Source: UBA1433 sp964581565 (GTDB lineage Bacteria; Bacillota; Clostridia; Eubacteriales; UBA1433). From it: DNA of 64,000 bases. This document shows, in pieces, positions 50,482 to 58,981 of the stretch (the first letter of the stretch is position 1; every line of letters starts with the position of its first letter). The stretch covers positions 62,001-126,000 of the forward strand of contig CAZOOZ010000005.1 of NCBI GenBank assembly GCA_964581565.1, read 5' to 3'. Below the pieces are notes generated by a model. That model had not been told where the DNA came from. It worked only from the letters and a program-made list of their open reading frames with translations, and did not search any database. The position numbers were made by a program, and so were the translations under genes.

Positions 50482-51829
50482 AAAATATGTAAATTTAGAC
50501 ACCAATCCATGCAAAATGTGTATGCCAATGGGTGGAAGCGTCGCAATGAAAGGCATAGAAAACAGCATGATTTTAATGCATGGATCACAAGGATGCAGTA
50601 CCTATATTCGCAGGCATATGGCTACGCATTATAACGAGCCGATCGATATTGCATCCACCTCGCTGAGTGAAAACGGCACAGTGTACGGCGGCAAGCAAAA
50701 CTTGGAACGGGGACTAAGCAATGTCAGGAGAGTTTACAATCCAAGTGTGATCGGTGTGCTCACAACCTGTCTGGCAGAGACAATAGGCGAAGACATCAAA
50801 GGAATTATTGATGAATATAAAACAAAAAATGATGTAAGCAATATCGATATTATTCCGATAAACACACCGGGTTACGGCGCATCGCACTTTGAAGGTTATT
50901 TTCATACAATCAAGACGATCATAAAATATTATAACCCTCAAAAAGCGCCGCAAAATGAGAAAATTAATATTATCGTCCCTCAGTTATCCTGTGAAGATAT
51001 AAGAGCCATCAAACTCGTTTTAGAGTCTTTCCATATAGAATATATTTTAATCCCGGATATCTCTGAAACACTCGACAGCCCGTATAAAAGCGGGTACAGC
51101 AAAATTCCGGACGGAGGCACAAAAGCGGACGATATCAAGCAAATGTCCGGTGCCGGAGCGACTATCGAAATGAGCTTGTTAATCGATTCTGCGTATAGTC
51201 CCGGGAAATATTTAGAAGCAGAATACGGGGTGCCTTTATATAAATGCCCAATTCCTATCGGTCTTACAGGTATGGAATGCTTTTTAAATATACTTAGTGA
51301 AATTTCTTCTGTGCCCATTGCAAAGCAATATAAGAAAGAACGCGGCAGAATGATTGACGCGATGATTGATTCCCATAAATATAACGGGGAAGGTAAAGCG
51401 GCTGTTTTCGGAGATCCGGAAACGGTGTATGCGCTAACGCAGCTCTGTCTCGAAAACGGCATAGAGCCACTTATTGTAGCTACAGGCACTAAGGCAACTA
51501 ATCTTTGCGACTTGCTGCCTTTAGAAAATGCAATGGTTTTACCTGATACGGATTTTGAGACTATCCACGAGTATGTAAAAAAATTAAAACCAAATATACT
51601 TATTGGAAATTCAGACGGAAAAATATTAAAAGAAAAAGAAAATATTCCTCTGATCCGCATAGGCTTTCCGGTACATGATCATATCGGCGCTCAAAGAAGG
51701 TTAAATGTAGGATATGCCGGAAGTTTAAGATTATTGGATGAGATAACAAATACATTGCTTGATATCAAGCACGACGGTTATAGACAAAGACTATACAACC
51801 AATTCTTTTTGAAACAAGGAGGCGCATAG
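50465..51829 (+). CDS. nifN: FeMo-cofactor scaffold protein NifN
   Basis: NifN is the NifK-like partner of NifE. The 454-residue protein has CKMCMPMGGSVAMKGIENS near 16, HGSQGCSTYIRRHMATHY near 42, and TTCLAETIGEDIKGI near 103. ATGs at 50465, 50471 and 50474 are all possible behind AGAAGG; the second is best spaced. It lies 3 bp before nifB. Confidence 0.95.
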   Translation: MAMMNKKYVNLDTNPCKMCMPMGGSVAMKGIENSMILMHGSQGCSTYIRRHMATHYNEPIDIASTSLSENGTVYGGKQNLERGLSNVRRVYNPSVIGVLTTCLAETIGEDIKGIIDEYKTKNDVSNIDIIPINTPGYGASHFEGYFHTIKTIIKYYNPQKAPQNEKINIIVPQLSCEDIRAIKLVLESFHIEYILIPDISETLDSPYKSGYSKIPDGGTKADDIKQMSGAGATIEMSLLIDSAYSPGKYLEAEYGVPLYKCPIPIGLTGMECFLNILSEISSVPIAKQYKKERGRMIDAMIDSHKYNGEGKAAVFGDPETVYALTQLCLENGIEPLIVATGTKATNLCDLLPLENAMVLPDTDFETIHEYVKKLKPNILIGNSDGKILKEKENIPLIRIGFPVHDHIGAQRRLNVGYAGSLRLLDEITNTLLDIKHDGYRQRLYNQFFLKQGGA

Positions 51830-51832
51830 ACG

Positions 51833-52744
51833 ATGAAAAATTGCAGAGGATGTTCCGGAAATGTAAATCAAACAAATAATAACCCCTATCTGAAAACAAA
51901 CATATCTGAAGAGATAGTAGAAAAAACCTTAAAGCACCCTTGCTACAGTCCAGATGCGCATAACTATGCGAGGATTCATTTGCCGATTGCGCCTCTTTGT
52001 AATATACAATGCAAATTTTGTAATCGAAAATATGATTGTCAGAATGAAAGCAGGCCCGGTGTTACGAGCAACTTGCTTACACCACTTCAAGCATTGAAGA
52101 CATTTGAATATTACTATAACAATGTTGAAAACTTATCGGTTATGGGAATCGCAGGACCGGGCGACGCTTTGGCAAATGTAGATAGAACATTTAAAACAAT
52201 TGATCTAATCAAAGAAAAATATCCTGAAATCACCGTATGTCTTTCAACAAACGGGCTTATGCTGCCGAAATATGCAATTGCTTTGAGAGACATCGGAGTC
52301 ACTCATCTAACGGTGACAATTAATGCGGTAGACGCACATATCGGTCAGCAGATTTATGCGCATATAGATTATGAAAGAGAGAGAATTAAAGGATTGAAAG
52401 GCGCACAAATTCTTTTGGATAATCAGCTGAAAGGTCTGGAAATGATCAAGGATATGGATATGATGTGCAAAGTTAACATTGTTGCAGTTAAAGGTATTAA
52501 TCTGGATCACATAAAACAAATTGTTCAAAAAGTAAAAAATCTCGGTGTTACATATACGAATATTATGCCTTTAATTCCCGTTAGCGGCACGATTTTTGAA
52601 AATCACGAAGTATTAACAAATGCAGAGCTTAACGAATTGCGCAATGAATGCAGCGAGATACTGCCTCAAATGCGGCATTGTCGACAGTGCAGAGCTGATG
52701 CAGTGGGCAAGTTATCAGATACTCAGACAAAAATAGCTATTTAA
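51833..52744 (+). CDS. nifB: Radical SAM FeMo-cofactor core synthase NifB
   Basis: NifB fuses two [4Fe-4S] units and inserts a carbide from SAM to form the NifB-co core. The 303-residue protein has the radical SAM motif C56-x3-C60-x2-C63 (LCNIQCKFCNRKYDC), an N-terminal CRGC, HPCYSPDAHN before the motif, and CRQCRADAVGKL at the C-terminus for the extra clusters. It is the short form without the NafY/NifX-like tail, as in archaea and many clostridia. Confidence 0.96.
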   Translation: MKNCRGCSGNVNQTNNNPYLKTNISEEIVEKTLKHPCYSPDAHNYARIHLPIAPLCNIQCKFCNRKYDCQNESRPGVTSNLLTPLQALKTFEYYYNNVENLSVMGIAGPGDALANVDRTFKTIDLIKEKYPEITVCLSTNGLMLPKYAIALRDIGVTHLTVTINAVDAHIGQQIYAHIDYERERIKGLKGAQILLDNQLKGLEMIKDMDMMCKVNIVAVKGINLDHIKQIVQKVKNLGVTYTNIMPLIPVSGTIFENHEVLTNAELNELRNECSEILPQMRHCRQCRADAVGKLSDTQTKIAI

Positions 52745-52768
52745 AATAATGAAAGGAGGCTATCTTAA

Positions 52769-53812
52769 GTGAGATTGTATATAGTGGATACCACACTGCG
52801 AGACGGGGAACAGACCCCCGGAGTTGCTTTCAGCGCTGCGCAGAAAGCGGAAATAGCTTTTTCACTTAGCAAACTGGGTGTGGATATTATTGAAATAGGT
52901 ATTCCAGCTATGGGCAATGATGAAAGAGACGCAATTCAAAAAATAGCAGACAAAAATTTATCTTCATCGCTCCTCACATGGAACAGAATGCTAAAAAAAG
53001 ACATCGACGATTCTCTTTTAACAGGTGTTAAAAATATTCATGTATCTATTCCGGCTTCCTTTATTCAAATAGAAAAAAAGCTGCACAAAACACCGACGGA
53101 AGTGCTGCTGCAAACATTTGAAGTGATTGATTACGCCATCGGAAAAGGATGCAATGTCTCCATAGGAGCAGAAGATGCCTCGAGAGCAAATGAAAAATTT
53201 TTATTTGAATTATATCAGGTCGCACTTAGTGCCGGAGCAAGCCGGATTCGATATGCCGATACGCTTGGAGTTTTAGATCCCTTCAATGTTTATAAGATTA
53301 TAAAAAAGATAAAAACGAAATTACAGGTCGATATCGATTTTCACGGACATAACGACTTTGGACTTGCAACTGCAAATGCGCTTGCAGCATTCAAAGGCGG
53401 CGCACAATATATCAGTTGCAGTATAAATGGACTTGGCGAGAGAGCGGGTAATACGGCGATGGAAGAAATTGTGATGGCATTGATATATATGGCAAAATGT
53501 GAAGTAAATATAAAAACACATGAATTTGTGCAAATATCCGAAATGGTGGAAAAGTATTCAAAAAAATGCCTCAGCGCCAATAAACCAGTTGTTGGCAGAG
53601 AAGTATTTTCACATGAATCGGGTATTCATGTAGACGGGCTGCTTAAGGATATACGCACCTATACGCATCTTGATCCCGCTTTGCTTGGAAGAGACAATCA
53701 ATTTGTATTAGGCAAGCATTCAGGCAAATCCGCAAGAGAGTTTTTCAAACAAAATAGTGATATTTACTTCACGGGAGATAAAGGAGAAAGGAGGTTTTTT
53801 AGAAACCAATAA
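52769..53812 (+). CDS. nifV: Homocitrate synthase NifV
   Basis: NifV condenses acetyl-CoA and 2-oxoglutarate to homocitrate, the organic ligand of FeMo-co. The 347-residue protein has the TIM-barrel DTTLRDGEQTPGVAFS at the start, IDFHGHNDFGLATANALAAF near 190, GLGERAGNTAMEEIVMAL near 222, and GREVFSHESGIHVDGLLKD near 275. After LGKHSGKSAREFF it ends in a short tail, about 25-30 residues less than usual for the family. Start GTG 52769 follows AAAGGAGG. Confidence 0.92.
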   Translation: MRLYIVDTTLRDGEQTPGVAFSAAQKAEIAFSLSKLGVDIIEIGIPAMGNDERDAIQKIADKNLSSSLLTWNRMLKKDIDDSLLTGVKNIHVSIPASFIQIEKKLHKTPTEVLLQTFEVIDYAIGKGCNVSIGAEDASRANEKFLFELYQVALSAGASRIRYADTLGVLDPFNVYKIIKKIKTKLQVDIDFHGHNDFGLATANALAAFKGGAQYISCSINGLGERAGNTAMEEIVMALIYMAKCEVNIKTHEFVQISEMVEKYSKKCLSANKPVVGREVFSHESGIHVDGLLKDIRTYTHLDPALLGRDNQFVLGKHSGKSAREFFKQNSDIYFTGDKGERRFFRNQ

Positions 53813-53859
53813 CATATTTTAATAATTTATACAAGTTAAGAATGTAGGAGGATTTTATA

Positions 53860-54633
53860 ATGAAAAAACTATTTACAGTATTGATTATCTTATCATTGCT
53901 TGTAGGATTTGCAGCATGTGGCAGCACAGAAGCAAGCGAGCCGACCGAACTCACGATTTCTGCCGCAGCGAGCTTAACGGATGTTATGGCAGAAGTTGCC
54001 GAATTATATAAAGAAGAAGCGCCAAATACAACGCTTACGATTACATATGGGTCTTCGGGTTCTTTGATGGCGCAAATACAAGAAGGCGCACCTGCCGATG
54101 TTTTTGTTTCGGCAGCGCAAAAGCAAATGAATACATTACAGGAGGCAGGTCTGATCATAGATGATTCCCGCATTGATTTATTAGAGAACAAAGTAGTATT
54201 GATTGTACCAGCTTCTTCGGAATCAGCCATAACAAGTTTTGAAGATCTGGCGACAGGAGCGGCAGAAAAAGTTGCATTTGGAGATCCAAGCAGTGTGCCG
54301 GCCGGGCAATATGCACAAGCAGTACTTACAAATCTAGGTATTTTTGACGAAGTAGACGCGAAAGCTGTCTACGGCACAGATGTGCGTCAGGTGCTGTCCT
54401 GGGTAGAATCAGGGGATGTAGATGCAGGCATTGTTTATGCCACAGATGCGATGACAACTGATTTGGTCACTGTGGTGGCCGAGGCTGAAGAAGGATTGCA
54501 TGATCCGATTATTTACCCTGCGGCAATTATTGCAGGCACAGAAAATCAAGAAGCAGCGGAAGCCTTTTTAGAATTTTTAACGACACCGGATGTTAGTGCA
54601 TTATTTGAAAAATACGGCTTTACGCCTTTGTAA
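53860..54633 (+). CDS. modA: Molybdate-binding lipoprotein
   Basis: ModA captures molybdate for the ABC transporter. The 257-residue protein has a lipoprotein signal with lipobox FAACG (Cys near 20), then ISAAASLTDVMAEVAELY and TYGSSGSLMAQIQEGAPADVFVSAA, which carry the oxyanion-binding Ser residues. Later AVYGTDVRQVLSWVESGDVDAGIVYATDA near 168-196 completes the site. It follows nifV by 47 bp behind TAGGAGG, feeding Mo to the nitrogenase. Confidence 0.95.
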   Translation: MKKLFTVLIILSLLVGFAACGSTEASEPTELTISAAASLTDVMAEVAELYKEEAPNTTLTITYGSSGSLMAQIQEGAPADVFVSAAQKQMNTLQEAGLIIDDSRIDLLENKVVLIVPASSESAITSFEDLATGAAEKVAFGDPSSVPAGQYAQAVLTNLGIFDEVDAKAVYGTDVRQVLSWVESGDVDAGIVYATDAMTTDLVTVVAEAEEGLHDPIIYPAAIIAGTENQEAAEAFLEFLTTPDVSALFEKYGFTPL

Positions 54634-54639
54634 AATAAA

Positions 54640-54699
54640 AATGCGGCAAGGCTTTAGAGACAGCAGTATATGATTTGCATATATTTCTCTTGCCGCATT
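54640..54699 (+). other. Hairpin between modA and modB
   Basis: AATGCGGCAAG (54640-54650) and CTTGCCGCATT (54689-54699) are perfect complements around a 38-nt arm that contains a smaller TATATG/CATATA stem. No T run follows. It probably protects modA mRNA or lowers modBC expression, as is common between binding-protein and permease genes. Confidence 0.65.
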
Positions 54700-54734
54700 A
54701 TCCTATTCTAAAACGCAAAAAGGAGGTAGCGAAA

Positions 54735-55406
54735 ATGGATTATACACCAATCTTAATCTCAATAAAAACAACGGCTCTCGCTACTTTTTTTGCATTCATC
54801 GTCGGACTGTTTGCTGCAAGTAAAGTGCGAAAAATAAAAAAGTTTCGCGGCATAATCGATGGCATACTAACATTGCCGATGGTGCTTCCTCCAACGGTTG
54901 TCGGATTTTTTCTCATACTTATATTCGGGAAAAATGGGTGGATAGGCAGCCTACTGGATAAAGCCGGTATAAGCATTATGTTTTCGTGGCAGGCAACGGT
55001 AATTGCGGCGACGGTAGTTGCCTTTCCTTTAATGTATCGAGCAACGCTGAGTACTTTTGATGATATGGATGAAAATACAATCTTTGCGGCAAGAACTTTG
55101 GGGCTGAGTGAAATACGTATTTTCTGGACGATTATTTTTCCGAATTCCTTAAGCGGCATCATGGCGGGTACGGTTCTGGCACTCGCAAGAGCGCTTGGAG
55201 AATTTGGCGCGACTATGATGCTTGCGGGCAATATCAAAGGAAAAACACAAACTATTTCAATTGCAATCTATACGGCAATGCAGGCCGGAGACAGACAAAT
55301 GGCCTATGAATGGACAATTGTGATGATGATCATGTCATTTAGTATGATGGTTGCGATGAATTATTTCAATAAACGAAATAAAAGGATAGTAAAGACCGCA
55401 AAATAA
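54735..55406 (+). CDS. modB: Molybdate ABC transporter permease
   Basis: The 223-residue permease has five to six helices, PMVLPPTVVGFFLILIFG near 50, and the EAA loop AARTLGLSEIRIFWTIIFPNSLSGIMAG near 115-145 in two blocks, then ALGEFGATMMLAGNI. The start is ATG 54735 behind AAGGAGG; the frame is open for 20 codons upstream inside the hairpin. It lies 10 bp before modC. Confidence 0.95.
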   Translation: MDYTPILISIKTTALATFFAFIVGLFAASKVRKIKKFRGIIDGILTLPMVLPPTVVGFFLILIFGKNGWIGSLLDKAGISIMFSWQATVIAATVVAFPLMYRATLSTFDDMDENTIFAARTLGLSEIRIFWTIIFPNSLSGIMAGTVLALARALGEFGATMMLAGNIKGKTQTISIAIYTAMQAGDRQMAYEWTIVMMIMSFSMMVAMNYFNKRNKRIVKTAK

Positions 55407-55416
55407 GGAGGATAGT

Positions 55417-56442
55417 ATGGCGCTTTATGTAAAAATCAAAAAGAAGTTGCAAAGTTTTGATTTAGATGTAGAGTTTGAAACAAGTCAAGAAATATTTGCC
55501 GTGTTGGGCTCTTCGGGGTGTGGCAAAAGTATGACGCTTAAATGTATTGCAGGCATTGTGCAGCCCGATGAAGGCATTATAGAGTTAGACGGCAAAATAC
55601 TATTTGATTCAAAAAAAAGAATTAATCTTCCTGTGCAGCAGAGGCAAGTGGGTTATTTATTTCAGAGTTTTGCACTGTTTAAAAATATGACAGTTAAAAA
55701 AAATATATCCTGTATGCTATCTTCCAAGGATAAGAATAGAATAGCAGAAGATTACATCAAAAAATTCAAACTTGAAGGGTTGGCCGAGCGCTATCCCCAC
55801 GAATTATCCGGCGGGCAGCAGCAGCGTGTAGCTTTGGCAAGGATTTTTGCCTCACAGCCAAAACTTCTTATGCTCGACGAACCGTTTTCTGCAATGGACA
55901 GCTTTCTGAAATGGCAGCTGGAGCAGGAAATGATGGACCTCATCGATGATTATGACGGACATGTCTTATTTGTCTCTCATGACAGAGGTGAGATATTCAG
56001 GCTCTGCGACAGACTGGTCGTTATGCATGAGGGGAAAGGACAAAAACCTTGCACAAAAGAAGAATTGTTTCACCGGCCGAAAACATTGGCGGCTACGCTC
56101 CTTTCAGGATGTAAAAATATATCGCGCGCCCAAAAAATATCGCCCTGCAAAATAAAAGCCCTGGACTGGGATGTGGTCCTTATAACGAATTCAATAGTAG
56201 AAGATACGATCAGCCACGTAGGCATTCGGGCACATCATATTCAAAATGCTTTGAACAACGACGAAAATATTATTTCATGCCGGGTTCAAAGAGTGATTGA
56301 AGATGCTTTTAGTCAGATACTTCTTCTAAAAAGCAGCGGGAAAGAACTGCTGCGTTGGGAGATGGATAAAAACAATTCCATCCGGTATCAAGACGAATTG
56401 TATATCACGATACCCAAGGATAAATTGATTCTTGTTTCTTAA
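55417..56442 (+). CDS. modC: Molybdate ABC transporter ATPase
   Basis: The 341-residue ATPase has Walker A GSSGCGKS at 31-38, Q-loop YLFQSFALFKNMT, signature HELSGGQQQRVALARI near 125, Walker B LLMLDEPFSAMDS, and the switch His in FVSHDRGEIF. The C-terminal ~110 residues form a MOP/TOBE-like domain (VGIRAHHIQNAL), short compared with E. coli ModC. It closes the nif-mod run; no clear terminator follows. Confidence 0.94.
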   Translation: MALYVKIKKKLQSFDLDVEFETSQEIFAVLGSSGCGKSMTLKCIAGIVQPDEGIIELDGKILFDSKKRINLPVQQRQVGYLFQSFALFKNMTVKKNISCMLSSKDKNRIAEDYIKKFKLEGLAERYPHELSGGQQQRVALARIFASQPKLLMLDEPFSAMDSFLKWQLEQEMMDLIDDYDGHVLFVSHDRGEIFRLCDRLVVMHEGKGQKPCTKEELFHRPKTLAATLLSGCKNISRAQKISPCKIKALDWDVVLITNSIVEDTISHVGIRAHHIQNALNNDENIISCRVQRVIEDAFSQILLLKSSGKELLRWEMDKNNSIRYQDELYITIPKDKLILVS

Positions 56443-56500
56443 AAATCCAGTCATTCAATTTTAGAATTATTTATGTGTTATTATATTTTTTTAAAGTATA

Positions 56501-57280
56501 TTATTTATTTAAAAATTCAGCGGGGCGTTTTTCAATAAATGCTGCCATTCCTTCTTTTTGATCTGCGGTTGCAAAACATAATCCAAACAAATCTTTTTCA
56601 AGCATCATGGCAGTTTCTATATCACTTTCAAAACCTCTGTTGATGGCAGTCTTTGCATATCTGACGGCGTATTGCGCCTTGCTGGCTATGTTTTGTGCCA
56701 AAAGCATTGTTTGCTGCATCAATTCTTCATGGGCAATGACTTGATTTACAAGACCTAAATGATGCGCTTCGTCTGCATTGATTGTGCCGCCGGTAAAAAT
56801 CAGCTCTTTCGCCTTTGCGGTGCCGAGCAACCTGGAAAGCCTTTGCGTGCCGGCAAATCCCGGTATAACACCAAGGTTCACTTCAGGTTGTCCGAATTTG
56901 GCTTTTTCGGAAGCAATACGGATATCGCAGCTCATCGCCAGTTCGCATCCCCCGCCAAGCGCAAAACCGTTTATGGCTGCAATAACAGGTTTTTCCATCA
57001 GCTCTATTTTTCTGAACACATCGAGTCCTATTTGTGCGAATTTTCTTGCTTCTTGAGGAGTCATATCTTTCATTTGTGCTATATCGGCTCCAGCTACAAA
57101 AGCTCTGCCGACGCCGGTGATTATCAGGACATAAATTTGCGCATCACTGGAAATGTCATCAATGGCATGATTTAACTCGTCTAGCATAGCAACATGAATA
57201 GCATTTAAGGCGTCGGGTCTGTTTATGGACAAAATAGAGATATGGTCTTTTTTTTTCAGAATAATATTTTTATAATCCAT
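56501..57280 (-). CDS. Enoyl-CoA hydratase/crotonase
   Basis: The 259-residue protein is a crotonase: LSINRPDALNAIHVAMLDELNHAI at the start; GRAFVAGADIAQMKDM near 63 with the oxyanion-hole Ala-Gly; INGFALGGGCELAMSCDIRIAS near 98-120 with Glu; and FGQPEVNLGVIPGFAGTQRLSRLLG near 125-150 with the second catalytic Glu. This matches short-chain (3-hydroxybutyryl-CoA) dehydratases of clostridial butyrate pathways. Start 57280 follows AAGGAG. It stands alone, without other butyrate genes, and is convergent with modC. Confidence 0.9.
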   Translation of the reverse strand: MDYKNIILKKKDHISILSINRPDALNAIHVAMLDELNHAIDDISSDAQIYVLIITGVGRAFVAGADIAQMKDMTPQEARKFAQIGLDVFRKIELMEKPVIAAINGFALGGGCELAMSCDIRIASEKAKFGQPEVNLGVIPGFAGTQRLSRLLGTAKAKELIFTGGTINADEAHHLGLVNQVIAHEELMQQTMLLAQNIASKAQYAVRYAKTAINRGFESDIETAMMLEKDLFGLCFATADQKEGMAAFIEKRPAEFLNK

Positions 57281-57692
57281 TTCAACGCTCCTTGTTATTA
57301 TACTTTTATTATACTGGTAGTTTTTTGAAAATAAAGAAAAAACTGCGAACTTTCTATCTTTGACATTCTGTCCGATATTAAAATAATAGTTATTGGCAAT
57401 GGGAGAATACTTGAGAGCGGCACGCATAGCGAACTTGGGCAGCAAAGACAGTTATCATAACATGGTTATATACCAGTTGGAACGCAGATAAACTATATAA
57501 AAAAGAACTTATATCACTAAGGTATAGCATTGCCTATAAATCACAATTATGCTATTATAAAAATAAAAATATTATATTGAATAATCATTGATATAGTTTT
57601 TTTTAGTGTTCATCACATAATCGACACAAAGTATTGATAAACTGATTTAAAATTAGTATTATATTTATCGTATAAAATACAGGGAGTAAATA
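57281..57692. other. Intergenic region between crotonase and a small membrane protein gene
   Basis: About 410 bp. On the minus strand TATAAT at 57313-57308 may be the -10 of the crotonase gene, with no good -35. Positions ~57350-57450 are more GC-rich than the rest and open in the crotonase frame, but the implied peptide matches nothing I know. The rest is AT-rich with no supported feature. Confidence 0.45.
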
Positions 57693-58166
57693 ATGAAACA
57701 TAAGGAAAAGAAAAAAGAAAAAAAGACAAAAAAATCATCTATTTCAACAGTATTGTATATTATAGCATTAGTTGTGGGAATTACAGGGGTCACTCTGTTG
57801 ATAAATAATATTTATTTGTTCAATTATACGGTCGGTCAATATGTGTCGCAAGGGTATTCTGCCTCGGCCGTTAGACAGAGTTTGTTGTTAACACAATTAC
57901 TGCCAGGTCTTGCCGAACCAATTGCTTTATATGGCGGTATGGCTTTTATGCTGTTTGCTGTGGGGAAAATAAATAAAAATATTTCAAAATATTTTTTGAA
58001 ACAAAATGAATCCGATAATTTAATAGAAATTGATGATGCTCAAGAAGTGGAAGATAATAATCTTGAAAATAATGATATAGACACTGAGATAGAAAGCCGA
58101 AACAACATTATAGATGGAATGGAAGAGTCAATAAGCACAGAATTAAATTCCGAAACAATACAATAG
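57693..58166 (+). CDS. Hypothetical membrane protein, two helices and acidic tail
   Basis: The 157-residue protein has a Lys-rich N-terminus (KEKKKEKKTKK), a hydrophobic helix (about 18-42), a loop with YVSQGYSASAVRQSLLL, a second helix (about 70-90), and an Asp/Glu/Asn-rich cytoplasmic-type tail of ~50 residues. GGGAGT precedes the ATG. I do not recognise the family. A terminator follows, so it is a single unit. Confidence 0.7.
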   Translation: MKHKEKKKEKKTKKSSISTVLYIIALVVGITGVTLLINNIYLFNYTVGQYVSQGYSASAVRQSLLLTQLLPGLAEPIALYGGMAFMLFAVGKINKNISKYFLKQNESDNLIEIDDAQEVEDNNLENNDIDTEIESRNNIIDGMEESISTELNSETIQ

Positions 58167-58218
58167 TTTGTTTATTTAATATTTATAAACATTATTTTTA
58201 ATAAGTTATCAATAAATA

Positions 58219-58256
58219 AAAAATCAAAAGAAATCAAATATTTCTTTTGATTTTTT
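58219..58256. terminator. Bidirectional intrinsic terminator
   Basis: AAAAATCAAAAGAAA, a 7-nt loop, TTTCTTTTGATTTTT forms a 15-bp perfect stem with T runs on both strands, 53 bp after the small membrane protein gene. Confidence 0.88.
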
Positions 58257-58367
58257 ATTTAAAAAGGTAATTAACAACTTAATTAAAATTCTCTTAAATT
58301 TTAATTTAAAATAATGCAAATTTTAATGATTTCTATTCTTGTTTTGAATATTTAATACAAATAGTCA

Positions 58368-58396
58368 TTGACTATATGCAATGGTTTAGATATAAT
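58368..58396 (+). promoter_or_regulatory. Promoter of the second glycan operon
   Basis: TTGACT (58368-58373) and TATAAT (58391-58396) are 17 bp apart. The next supported start codon is ~305 bp downstream, so the operon has a long leader. Confidence 0.72.
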
Positions 58397-58402
58397 GAAA
58401 AT

Positions 58403-58702
58403 ACGTGTAAATTCTAAAAAAATCGACAAAATATGCATAATTATGTATATCTGGCACAAAAGTTTTAAGACATTTACAAAAGATTATAGATTGCTATTAG
58501 CAACGATAAGACAGCGGGTTTGTGCTGATAATATTGATTATTTCTGGGGAGACTAATATCATTTTAAATCTATTGTATATAAAAGATATTAAAATAAATG
58601 TCCTGATGTAATTAGTAAATATCCAACCTTGAATGAGAAAAATTTAAATTCTTAAGACGCCTAAGTTGTGCCAAATTTTAATGAAACGAGATTGTTCGGA
58701 AA
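58403..58702 (+). other. Long untranslated leader of the second glycan operon
   Basis: About 300 nt with no gene I support. TGGCACAA (58452-58459) and TTGTGCCA (58666-58673) are perfect complements 206 nt apart and could close the whole leader into one domain. Inside, TTAGCA and TGCTGATAA segments (near 58497 and 58521) may pair. Polysaccharide operons often have leaders for processive antitermination, which could be the case here, but no known motif was recognised. Confidence 0.45.
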
Positions 58703-58981
58703 TTGAAATTTAAAAACTGGCAGACATCACTTAAAAGATCATTAATCTATTTTTCTAAAATCACTTGCATATTTGGTGTAATAGCTGTTTTCAGTTTTAT
58801 ACGGTATTATTTTAGCCATGATGCTTGGTCATTGCTACATTATCCAATAGGAAATTTTGTTTTTATATTTTTGTCTCGTATAGTTTTTTTAACATGTTTT
58901 ATATTTACCACTATTGTTTATACAAGCAATTATATCTCTTTTGTTAAGAAAACTTTGTATCAAAAGGTGGAACTGTTATGA
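58703..58981 (+). CDS. Small membrane protein at the head of the glycan operon
   Basis: A TTG at 58703 opens a 92-residue frame with two hydrophobic helices (about 16-33 and 48-75) and Lys-rich ends. Its stop overlaps the next ATG (ATGA at 58978-58981), which suggests coupled translation and supports a real gene. There is no strong ribosome site before the TTG. The family is unknown; a small partner of the membrane-bound CapD-like enzyme is possible. Confidence 0.6.
   Translation: MKFKNWQTSLKRSLIYFSKITCIFGVIAVFSFIRYYFSHDAWSLLHYPIGNFVFIFLSRIVFLTCFIFTTIVYTSNYISFVKKTLYQKVELL

Noticed and set aside
58368..58556. 62-residue open frame
   Set aside because: Its start coincides with the -35 of the glycan-operon promoter; it has no ribosome site and no recognisable protein character.
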